Assembly (NCBI GenBank): GCA_964448645.1
Contig: CAYUZY010000094.1
Location: 1 to 7,567 of the forward strand
Reading direction: 5' to 3'
Length of the DNA: 7,567 nt
DNA from: GCA-2719315 sp964448645
GTDB lineage: Bacteria; Bacteroidota; Bacteroidia; Flavobacteriales; Flavobacteriaceae
This document shows positions 1 to 6,371 of the stretch, in pieces (positions within the stretch are counted from its first letter, which is position 1; each line of letters begins with the position of its first letter). The position numbers and the translations under genes were made by a program. The notes beneath the pieces were generated by a model. That model saw only the letters and a program-made list of their open reading frames with translations. It ran no database searches and had not been told where the DNA came from.

Positions 1-345
1 AAATTATTAATGCCTCTTAAGCCAATCTTAAAGCCAATAAAAAAAGTTAAAGATTGCAAAAGTTCTTGGCATCTTTACCCAGTATTGATTGATTTTGAAA
101 GAATGGATGTTAATAAAGAAAGATTTATGAAGCAGTTGAGGAAATCTGGTATTAATACCCAAGTTCATTATATTCCTCTTCATATGCAACCTTATTGGAG
201 AAAAAATAATTTAAATTTAGATTTAAATTTTCAAGGTGCTATTAAGTACTATGAAAAATGTCTTTCTTTACCGATATACCCAAGTCTTCTAAATGAAGAC
301 ATTGAATTTATAGTGAAAGAAATTTCAAAGTTAATTAATAGTTAG
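1..345 (+). CDS. pseC: PseC-like nucleotide-sugar aminotransferase, C-terminal part (5' end cut by window)
   Basis: This is the last 114 codons of a PLP-dependent aminotransferase of the DegT/DnrJ/EryC1 (AHBA synthase) family. The reading frame is open back to base 1, so the ATG at 10 is an internal Met and not the start. The family is usually about 370-390 residues, so roughly 270 residues lie upstream, including the Schiff-base lysine. What can be seen is the small C-terminal domain: SSWHLYPVLI at visible residues 21-30, then GINTQVHYIPLHMQPYW, then LSLPIYPSL. The VHYIPLHxQPYW pattern is typical of PseC, which transfers an amino group from glutamate to C4 of a UDP-4-keto-6-deoxy-HexNAc in pseudaminic acid synthesis. 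The protein would be cytosolic. It is followed after 9 bases by the epimerase gene. Family assignment is firm. The PseC subtype is likely but rests on the C-terminus only; other C4 aminotransferases share part of this motif. Confidence 0.85.
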   Translation, partial: KLLMPLKPILKPIKKVKDCKSSWHLYPVLIDFERMDVNKERFMKQLRKSGINTQVHYIPLHMQPYWRKNNLNLDLNFQGAIKYYEKCLSLPIYPSLLNEDIEFIVKEISKLINS

Positions 346-354
346 GCATTAAAT

Positions 355-1320
355 ATGAAAAAAATATTTATTACTGGTGGGGCTGGTTTTGTTGGAAGCA
401 AAGTAGCCATAAATTTAGTTTCTCTTGGCCATGAAGTCACAGTTTATGACTCTTTTGTAATTTATTCGATTCCAAATCCAAATTCGATTCAACTAAATTA
501 TAATGATCGATTACAATCAGTTTTCAATAAAATAAACTTTATTAGAGGGGATACTCTGAATAAAGATTTTTTAAGACGAAATTTAAATTTTATTAAGCCA
601 GATATAATAATACATATGGCTTCAATGCCTCTTGCTGCTTTAGCCCTTAAACATACTGAAGAAGCATACAATTCAATTTTAAATAGTACTCAAAATATTT
701 TGGAAATCATGAGAGATTTTAATCATCATTGTAGATTAGTATTTGTTTCATCAAGCATGGTATACGGTGATTTTAAAACTAACCCAGTATCAGAGAATCA
801 TGATAAAGAACCAAAAGATATATATGGTGCATTCAAATTAGCTGGAGAGTTAATTGTCAAAGGGTATTCAAAAAATTACTCTATAGAATCAGTCATAATA
901 AGACCCTCAGCAGTTTATGGGCCTTATGATGCTAATAACAGAGTAGTAAGAAAATTTATATTGAGTGCAATTCAAGGTAAACCTCTTACAATTGATGGAG
1001 ATGGTAGTTTGAAGATGGATTTTACTTTCATTGAAGATATATCAAATGGTATAAGTTTATGTTCATTGAAAAGTGGAATAGGAGGTAATGAGTATAATAT
1101 AACTAGAGGTGAGGCAAGGTCATTAAAGGAGCTTGCAGAAATAATTATTAAATATTTTCCTAATATTAAAATTAACTATCGTCCTAAGCCCTCATATATT
1201 CCATCAAGAGGAACTTTAGATATTACCAGAGCAAAAAAAGATTTTAACTTCAACCCGACTATAGATCTTGATAAAGGTGTATCAAAATACATTGATCATT
1301 TAAAAAACAACGAATTTTAA
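355..1320 (+). CDS. NAD-dependent sugar epimerase/dehydratase (extended SDR)
   Basis: This 321-residue protein is a complete extended short-chain dehydrogenase/reductase acting on a nucleotide sugar. The Rossmann motif GGAGFVG is at residues 8-14, with an acidic residue (D32) at the end of the second strand, which suggests NAD rather than NADP. The catalytic set is present: SSS at 132-134 and Y157-x3-K161 (YGAFK). RPSAVYGP at 183-190 is the usual substrate-side motif, and FTFIEDIS at 223-230 and YNITRGE at 247-253 are typical of the C-terminal half. The start is supported by an AGG at 344-346, about 8 bases before the ATG, and by the motif sitting at the very N-terminus. The gene lies between two aminotransferase genes, so a role in making or epimerising an amino-sugar precursor is likely. 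The exact reaction (4-epimerase, 4,6-dehydratase or 4-ketoreductase) cannot be read from the sequence. It does not have the TGGTGSFG motif of PseB-type dehydratases. Confidence 0.9.
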   Translation: MKKIFITGGAGFVGSKVAINLVSLGHEVTVYDSFVIYSIPNPNSIQLNYNDRLQSVFNKINFIRGDTLNKDFLRRNLNFIKPDIIIHMASMPLAALALKHTEEAYNSILNSTQNILEIMRDFNHHCRLVFVSSSMVYGDFKTNPVSENHDKEPKDIYGAFKLAGELIVKGYSKNYSIESVIIRPSAVYGPYDANNRVVRKFILSAIQGKPLTIDGDGSLKMDFTFIEDISNGISLCSLKSGIGGNEYNITRGEARSLKELAEIIIKYFPNIKINYRPKPSYIPSRGTLDITRAKKDFNFNPTIDLDKGVSKYIDHLKNNEF

Positions 1321-1330
1321 TATAAATTAA

Positions 1331-1987
1331 ATGAATAAAAAACTAATTGTTTTAGGATGCGGTTCCCAAGCAAAGTATGTAATTGAAACAATAAAATACT
1401 TAAAAAACAAACATAAAAGTTTCATAATAAATGATGTTATTCTTGCAGATATTGAAGGAGAAAAATATTTGGGTTCTAATATTGAAGGATTTGAAGTTTC
1501 ACTCAATCTTGAGACTGCTATGCAATTAATTACATTACCAAATTATGAGGTTATAATTGCTCATGGAAATAATTATCTTAAGGAAAAAATTATAAAAAAA
1601 ATTAAACATAATGGTGTAAATTTTTTTTCAATTATTCATCCAAAAACACAAATATCATATTCCTCAATAATAGGGCGAGGAACTATTATTAACCCAGGTG
1701 TGGTTTTATCTCCAGATGTTGTAATTGGAGAACATTGCATTGTTCACTCTGGGAGTATTATTGAACATGATTGTAAAATTTCTGACTTTGTGAATATAGC
1801 ACCTGGAGCTATTTTAACAGGAAATGTTAAGGTTGGAAAAAGAACATACATATATAGTGGGGCTAAAATCATACCAGGAATAAATATTGGTGAAGATGTA
1901 GTGATTGGAGCGGGATCAGTTGTTATATCTGATGTTCCAGATAAAACAAAAATAGCTGGAGTTCCAGCAAAAATAATTAATTATTAA
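1331..1987 (+). CDS. NeuD/PglD-type sugar O- or N-acyltransferase
   Basis: This 218-residue protein has the two-part layout of the NeuD/PglD/PerB family. The N-terminal Rossmann-like domain begins LIVLGCGSQAK (residues 5-15), where relatives have GxGGHA. From about residue 100 to 200 a left-handed beta-helix is built from hexapeptide repeats, such as IIGRGT, VVIGEH, NVKVGK, NIGEDV and VIGAGS, and it ends GVPAKI. IEHDC at 144-148 carries the His (H146) that aligns with the catalytic base of PglD. Relatives use acetyl-CoA to acylate the 4-amino group of a UDP-sugar, or a hydroxyl of sialic acid in NeuD. The gene directly before an aminotransferase gene fits N-acylation of a freshly made amino sugar. 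N155 in NIAPGA stands where relatives often have His. The start has no visible Shine-Dalgarno sequence, but the N-terminal motif supports it. Family is confident; the acceptor is inferred. Confidence 0.9.
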   Translation: MNKKLIVLGCGSQAKYVIETIKYLKNKHKSFIINDVILADIEGEKYLGSNIEGFEVSLNLETAMQLITLPNYEVIIAHGNNYLKEKIIKKIKHNGVNFFSIIHPKTQISYSSIIGRGTIINPGVVLSPDVVIGEHCIVHSGSIIEHDCKISDFVNIAPGAILTGNVKVGKRTYIYSGAKIIPGINIGEDVVIGAGSVVISDVPDKTKIAGVPAKIINY

Positions 1988-1989
1988 AA

Positions 1990-3105
1990 ATGACTCAGAT
2001 ACCTTTTATAAGATTAGATAAGCAATTCAAAGATTTAAAAAAAGAAACCATAAATGGAATAGAACAAGTATTATCATCTGGAAAGGTTCTCCAAGGGCCA
2101 CAGACTAAAATATTAGAAAATTCAATCTCAAAAATAACAAATAATAAATTTTGCATTTCAGTAGGAAGTGGAACAGATGCACTTAATTTATCATTATTAT
2201 CGTTAAATTTACCAAAAGGTAGTAAAGTAGCAGTTCCTGCTATGTCTTTTATTTCATCAGCCTCAATCATTTTACATAATAATCTCATACCAGTTTTTTT
2301 AGATGTAAGTCCTGAAACAATGCTGCCTGATGAAAACTATATTTATGAATTATTAGATAAGAAAAAAATTGATGCAATTATTGCTGTTCATCTATATGGA
2401 CAAATTCAACCTTTGGAAGAAATTACGAAAGTAACCAATTTAGATAATATTCCAATTATTGAAGATGCAGCTCAATCTCTTGGCTCTTTAAGATTTAATA
2501 AACCAATAGGAAGTCAAGGGAAAATAACATGTATTAGTTTTGATCCAACAAAAGTTATTGGAGCATATGGTTCTGGTGGTGCAGTTTTAACTGATGATAA
2601 AGAAATATCAAAAAATATTGAGTTATTAAGATATCATGGACATATTGGAAATAGTGAATATCCAAAACCAGGGTTTAACAGTCAAATTTCTGAAATCCAG
2701 GCTTTGATTTTAAATACTAAGTTAAGATATTTAAATAAATGGCAGCAAAAACGTAATTATGTAGCTAAAATATTTTTAAATGAATTAAAAGATATTAACC
2801 AAATAAATACTTTAAAAGTTCTAAATGGAAATATTCATAACTTTCACAAATTTGTTATATGTTGTGAGGATAGGGATAAATTGCAGGAATATTTGGCAGA
2901 CAAAGGTATTGGAACTAAGATTCATTACGCAATACCTTTGCATCAACAAAAACAATTTTCTAAATTTGCTAAAAATTTAAGCTTACCTGTAGTAGAACAA
3001 TTTTCAAAAAAAGTATTATCCTTACCTATTTATCCTGAATTAGAAGATAATGAGATAAACTATACTATTGAAAATATTAAAAATTTTTATAGGTTACGAT
3101 ATTAG
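1990..3105 (+). CDS. DegT/DnrJ/EryC1 family nucleotide-sugar aminotransferase
   Basis: This 371-residue protein is a full-length PLP-dependent aminotransferase that converts a keto nucleotide sugar to the amino sugar, normally with glutamate as donor. Recognisable motifs in order are SGKVLQGP (30-37), the cofactor-phosphate loop GSGTDAL (59-65), HLYGQ (134-138), the PLP-ring contacts IEDAAQSLG (157-165, with D159 and Q162), and FDPTKVIGAYGSGG (184-197), whose K188 is the Schiff-base lysine. The C-terminal part has KGIGTKIHYAIPLH (305-318) and LSLPIYPEL (343-351). The overall pattern is closer to the QdtB/FdtB/WlbE group (3-amino sugars) than to PseC, but C3 versus C4 specificity cannot be fixed by eye. 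The gene begins 2 bases after the acyltransferase stop and overlaps the glycosyltransferase start by one base, so the three are probably cotranscribed. Pairing with the acyltransferase suggests an N-acylated amino-sugar product. Confidence 0.92.
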   Translation: MTQIPFIRLDKQFKDLKKETINGIEQVLSSGKVLQGPQTKILENSISKITNNKFCISVGSGTDALNLSLLSLNLPKGSKVAVPAMSFISSASIILHNNLIPVFLDVSPETMLPDENYIYELLDKKKIDAIIAVHLYGQIQPLEEITKVTNLDNIPIIEDAAQSLGSLRFNKPIGSQGKITCISFDPTKVIGAYGSGGAVLTDDKEISKNIELLRYHGHIGNSEYPKPGFNSQISEIQALILNTKLRYLNKWQQKRNYVAKIFLNELKDINQINTLKVLNGNIHNFHKFVICCEDRDKLQEYLADKGIGTKIHYAIPLHQQKQFSKFAKNLSLPVVEQFSKKVLSLPIYPELEDNEINYTIENIKNFYRLRY

Positions 3106-4415
3106 TGAGCAAAAGAAAAAAAATTATTTATGTAGCACCATACTATCCACCATATGGAGCTGGAGGAGCTGAGAGGACAACTCAATTACATGCAAGGGCA
3201 CTTATTGAAATAGGTTATGATGTAAGTATTGTTACTCCTAAATTTGGATCAGAATTTATTCAAGAAATAAATGGGATTAATATAGTAAACTTTAATTCGG
3301 GAATTAATTTAAAAATTGGTGAACAAATTTCTTCTAGATATTTTTATAATCCTTTTACTCAAAATAATATTGTAAGAGTAATCCTCAATAACTTTGAGAG
3401 TAAAGATATATATTGTATACATGCGCAGCACCCATTGATAATTCAAGGAGCCTCTATTGCAGCAAGAAAAATGAAAGTTCCTTTTATTGCACATATACGT
3501 GACACAGGCCTTATTTGTAGTATTGGTGCCCCTTGCTTGATGGAAAAAGATAATTATTCACCACCAAATAAATGTTCTACTTTTAAACATATTGATTGTT
3601 ATATCAACAGATGGTCTGGTCCATTTGAAAAAAGGTTATCTAAAGTAAGTAAATCATATGGATTATTGAGATCTTCGGTTCCATACTTGATCTATCTTAA
3701 CCGAAAAAAAAATATTTCTTCCGCAAACAAAATTGTTTTTGCTTCTAATGGTCTGTTAAATTTATATTCATCTCTCAACTTTTTTTCAGATCGAAAAAAA
3801 CTTAAAGTTGTTTATGCAATTGCAGAAAAGGTTAATAGAAAAAATTTTTTTCATGAAAAAATTGAGAAAATAAAAGAATTAAAAAATAAAAAAATTCCTC
3901 TAATTCTTTATGTTGGTAAAGTTACTAAAGGAAAAGGTGCAGATGTTTTATTTAAAGCACATGATATCTTATTGAAAGATATCCCTGATGCAATGTTAAT
4001 AGTTTGTGGAAATTTAACTGAAGATAAGTGGATTATAAATAAACAAAACTGTATAATTATGGGATATGTAAATCAAGAAATTATATCAGAACTTTATGGT
4101 CTTTGTGATTTAGTAGTTCTGCCTTCAACCTGGCCTGAACCACTTGGATGGTCAACTATTGATGCTGGAAGACATTTTAAACCCATAGTTGCTACTAATG
4201 TTGGAGGTATACCTGAAGCAGTTGAACATGGCAAAACAGGCTTGTTAGTTGAAAAGCTAGACTCATTTGCTTTGGCAAATGCAATTTTAAAATTAATTAA
4301 AAATCCAGTTATTGCAAAAAAAATGGGTAAATTAGCCAACGATCATATTTTTAATAAGTTTGGAAAAAAATCAGTCATCAATCAATTAAGAGAACTTTAT
4401 AATGGATTACATTAA
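3105..4415 (+). CDS. GT4-type glycosyltransferase
   Basis: This 436-residue protein has the GT-B fold layout of CAZy family GT4. The N-terminal acceptor domain opens with IIYVAPYYPPYGAGGAER (residues 7-24), the usual glycine-rich loop. The C-terminal donor domain contains ILYVGKVTKGKGAD (267-280), the EPLGWSTID motif (345-353) and ATNVGGIPEAVEHGKTGLL (363-381), which bind the nucleotide sugar. The second acidic residue of the EX7E motif is D353 instead of Glu. Four cysteines (C138, C144, C157, C165) cluster in an insert after HIRDTG. The start is GTG, and its first G is the last base of the preceding TAG stop (TAGTG at 3103-3107), a layout typical of coupled translation; an AGG at 3091-3093 is the nearest ribosome-binding candidate. 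The enzyme probably works at the cytoplasmic face of the inner membrane, adding a sugar to a lipid-linked glycan. Donor and acceptor are not identifiable. Confidence 0.9.
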   Translation: MSKRKKIIYVAPYYPPYGAGGAERTTQLHARALIEIGYDVSIVTPKFGSEFIQEINGINIVNFNSGINLKIGEQISSRYFYNPFTQNNIVRVILNNFESKDIYCIHAQHPLIIQGASIAARKMKVPFIAHIRDTGLICSIGAPCLMEKDNYSPPNKCSTFKHIDCYINRWSGPFEKRLSKVSKSYGLLRSSVPYLIYLNRKKNISSANKIVFASNGLLNLYSSLNFFSDRKKLKVVYAIAEKVNRKNFFHEKIEKIKELKNKKIPLILYVGKVTKGKGADVLFKAHDILLKDIPDAMLIVCGNLTEDKWIINKQNCIIMGYVNQEIISELYGLCDLVVLPSTWPEPLGWSTIDAGRHFKPIVATNVGGIPEAVEHGKTGLLVEKLDSFALANAILKLIKNPVIAKKMGKLANDHIFNKFGKKSVINQLRELYNGLH

Positions 4416-4467
4416 TTGTTAACTTTTTAGAAAAATTCTTGGTAAAAAAGCTAGTAGAGACTTATCT

Positions 4468-4474
4468 AGGGGGA
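4468..4474 (+). promoter_or_regulatory. Strong Shine-Dalgarno-like sequence (AGGGGGA)
   Basis: AGGGGGA is the only purine run of this kind in front of any gene in the window. It lies 5 bases before an ATG at 4480, which opens a seven-codon ORF, and 12 bases before the ATG at 4487 in the exporter frame. The distance to 4480 is close to ideal and the distance to 4487 is long. It therefore bears on which start is used. The sequence is seen; the function is inferred. Confidence 0.45.
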
Positions 4475-4479
4475 CTGCA

Positions 4480-4503
4480 ATGAAAAATGATTATTTCATA
4501 TAG
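4480..4503 (+). other. Possible seven-codon leader ORF (MKNDYFI)
   Basis: ATG at 4480 with the best-placed ribosome binding site of the region opens a reading frame of seven codons that ends in TAG at 4501-4503. It overlaps the proposed exporter start at 4487 in another frame. Its peptide MKNDYF resembles MKNYFK, which begins at the internal Met at 4520 of the exporter. It could be a leader that couples translation to the exporter, a decayed original start, or chance. No amino-acid bias that would suggest an attenuator is present. Confidence 0.25.
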
Positions 4504-6349
4504 ATCTTATTTAATTTTAATGAAAAATTATTTTAAATATCCTGTTGTAAATGCCGGCTTAAGTTTTTTGAGCAAAAAAGAGAAAAATGTTTTGATTGCT
4601 ATTGCAGTTGTAATTACTTTGGGTGGTCTTATAGAAACTATCGCATTTGGTTCAATTTTTCCTTTAATTACTTTTATTTTAGAACCATCAAAAATAGAAG
4701 ATAATAAGTATTTTATTGCATTATTTAATTTTCTTGGAAAACCATCAGAATTTCAATTTACACTTTACCTTACTTTAGCTTCACTTTTCCTTCTTATCCT
4801 TGCTTCAATTTTAAATTTAGTAGTAACTTTTTTTTCACTAAAATTTAGTTCTTCATGTTGGCGAAGATTATCAAGTGATCTTATGATGGAAAGCTTGAAT
4901 ACACCTTACGAATGGTTTTTGAATAAAAACTCTTCCAAAAATACTCGTCTATTTTATCATGATATACCATTGTGGAGTAGAGATTTTGTTGGATTAATTC
5001 TCTCACTTTTTAGTGATCTAATAGTGTTTGTTTTTCTAGGTTTATTGGTAGTTTTCTTATTTCCTATTCAAGGTATAATGGCAGTTGTTTTGGTAGCTTT
5101 TTTGGGTTTCTTTCTTTTACTAATATGTAAACCACAAATAAAAAAATATTCATCTATACAGAGAGTTACCGCTGACACGTCAAATTTATCAATTAACCAA
5201 ATATTTTTAGGCATAAAAGATATTAAAATAAGTTCAAAAGAAACTTTTTTTCTTTCAGCATTTAATAGAACTATTAATGACGCTACAAATGCCTCACTTT
5301 GGCTGAAATTTTGGGGAAAAGTTTATCCAACTGCATTTCTATTTATTATACAATCAGGTTTAGTATTTATAACAATTTTTTTGTGGATGACAGGGTTTTC
5401 AGGAACTGAAATTGCAACATATTTAGCACTAGCATTAATGATTTCATCTAGAATAGTACCCTCTATAAACCGTATTATTGGAAATGCTGGAGCACTGCTT
5501 AATGTTGAGCCTTTTATTTATGGAATAAAAAATTATAGAGACACGCTCCATGAAACAAAAGAATTAAATCTTTCAAAACAAGAAAATAATTTGAAAAATA
5601 AAAAAACTAAATTAACAGGTAATTGGAAGAATATTGATTTTGAAAGGGTAACTTTTTATTACGAAAAAACTAAAACACCAGCTTTAAAAAATATTTCCTT
5701 TACTTTAAAAAAAAATAAAATTTATGGTTTAGTTGGATATTCTGGTTCAGGTAAAAGTACTTTAATTGATCTTCTATTGGGCTTACTATACCTAGATAAA
5801 GGTAATATATTTATCGACGGGAAAAGTATTAATACATTCGATAAAAGTGTATGGATTAGACAAGTTGGTTATGTTCCCCAGTCTCCCTTTCTAATAGATG
5901 GAAATCTTAAAGAAAATATTATCTTTTCTCAAAAAATAAGTTCAGGAAGTGAAAATTTTCTTGAAACTTGTATAGATGATGCTCAACTTAGAGATTTTAT
6001 AAAAGAATTACCTTTGGGGTTGAATACAAATGTTGGTGAAAGAGGTTCTAAAATTTCTGGAGGCCAGAAACAAAGAATTGCAATAGCAAGAGCATTATTT
6101 AAAAAACCATCTTTACTAATCTTAGATGAAGCTACAAATGCTCTTGACCATAAAAATGAACAAGATATTTTTAGGGTTTTAAATAGACTCAAAAATAAAA
6201 CTACTATAATTATAATTACTCATAATTTAACTAATCTAAAAAATGTAGATAATATTTTATTATTAAATAAAGGTAGGTTAATAAACTCTGGTACATTTGA
6301 TTTTGTATATAGTAATTCTAAAACATTCAGAGGCCTGTTAAAGGAATGA
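4487..6349 (+). CDS. ABC exporter, fused membrane and ATPase domains (PglK/MsbA-like flippase)
   Basis: This 620-residue inner-membrane protein has a six-helix exporter domain in the first 330 residues (hydrophobic stretches near 35-65, 93-118, 168-190, 196-214, 282-300 and 306-320), followed by a complete ATPase domain. It has Walker A GYSGSGKST (417-425), Q-loop Q465 (YVPQSPF), signature ISGGQ (523-527, with I for the usual L), Walker B LLILDE (543-548, with catalytic E548), D-loop NALD (551-554) and switch H579. Half-transporters of this kind act as homodimers. PglK relatives (about 560-600 residues) flip lipid-linked oligosaccharides across the inner membrane, and the surrounding sugar genes favour that role over drug or peptide export. 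The start is uncertain. ATG 4487 gives 11 extra residues over ATG 4520 (MKNYFKYPVV), and PglK-type proteins have their conserved start near LSKKEKNVL (residues 28-36), so either fits. A 71-base gap precedes the gene, the longest in the window. Confidence 0.92.
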   Translation: MIISYRSYLILMKNYFKYPVVNAGLSFLSKKEKNVLIAIAVVITLGGLIETIAFGSIFPLITFILEPSKIEDNKYFIALFNFLGKPSEFQFTLYLTLASLFLLILASILNLVVTFFSLKFSSSCWRRLSSDLMMESLNTPYEWFLNKNSSKNTRLFYHDIPLWSRDFVGLILSLFSDLIVFVFLGLLVVFLFPIQGIMAVVLVAFLGFFLLLICKPQIKKYSSIQRVTADTSNLSINQIFLGIKDIKISSKETFFLSAFNRTINDATNASLWLKFWGKVYPTAFLFIIQSGLVFITIFLWMTGFSGTEIATYLALALMISSRIVPSINRIIGNAGALLNVEPFIYGIKNYRDTLHETKELNLSKQENNLKNKKTKLTGNWKNIDFERVTFYYEKTKTPALKNISFTLKKNKIYGLVGYSGSGKSTLIDLLLGLLYLDKGNIFIDGKSINTFDKSVWIRQVGYVPQSPFLIDGNLKENIIFSQKISSGSENFLETCIDDAQLRDFIKELPLGLNTNVGERGSKISGGQKQRIAIARALFKKPSLLILDEATNALDHKNEQDIFRVLNRLKNKTTIIIITHNLTNLKNVDNILLLNKGRLINSGTFDFVYSNSKTFRGLLKE

Positions 6350-6371
6350 ATAAAACTTAGTTTATAAATAT

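Noticed and set aside
10..12. ATG as the start of the first gene
   Set aside because: The frame is open upstream to base 1 and the protein begins in the C-terminal domain of its family, so this is an internal Met of a gene cut by the window.
1621..1628. Run of eight T in the acyltransferase gene, considered as a slippage or frameshift site
   Set aside because: The protein reads through in one frame with all family motifs on both sides, so there is no sign of a broken or programmed frame.
1995..2288. 97-codon antisense ORF inside the second aminotransferase
   Set aside because: It lies wholly opposite a gene with clear family motifs, has no recognisable motif and no upstream ribosome binding site that I can see.
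3309..3494. 61-codon antisense ORF inside the glycosyltransferase
   Set aside because: It is low in complexity, lies opposite a well-supported gene and has no recognisable domain.
4094..4339. 81-codon antisense ORF opposite the donor domain of the glycosyltransferase
   Set aside because: It mirrors the conserved EPLGW to GKTGLL region; the open frame follows from codon constraint on the real gene.
4423..4450. Inverted repeat CTTTTT ... AAAAAG after the glycosyltransferase, considered as a terminator
   Set aside because: The stem is six pairs, almost all A-T, with a 16-base loop and no following T run, which is expected by chance in sequence this AT-rich.
5983..6192. 69-codon antisense ORF opposite the ABC signature and Walker B region
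   Set aside because: The coding strand carries intact ATPase motifs; the antisense product has none.
6346..6360. Four-codon ORF (MNKT) overlapping the exporter stop
   Set aside because: It is too short to judge, and the AAGGA before it is too close to the ATG to work as a ribosome binding site; probably chance.
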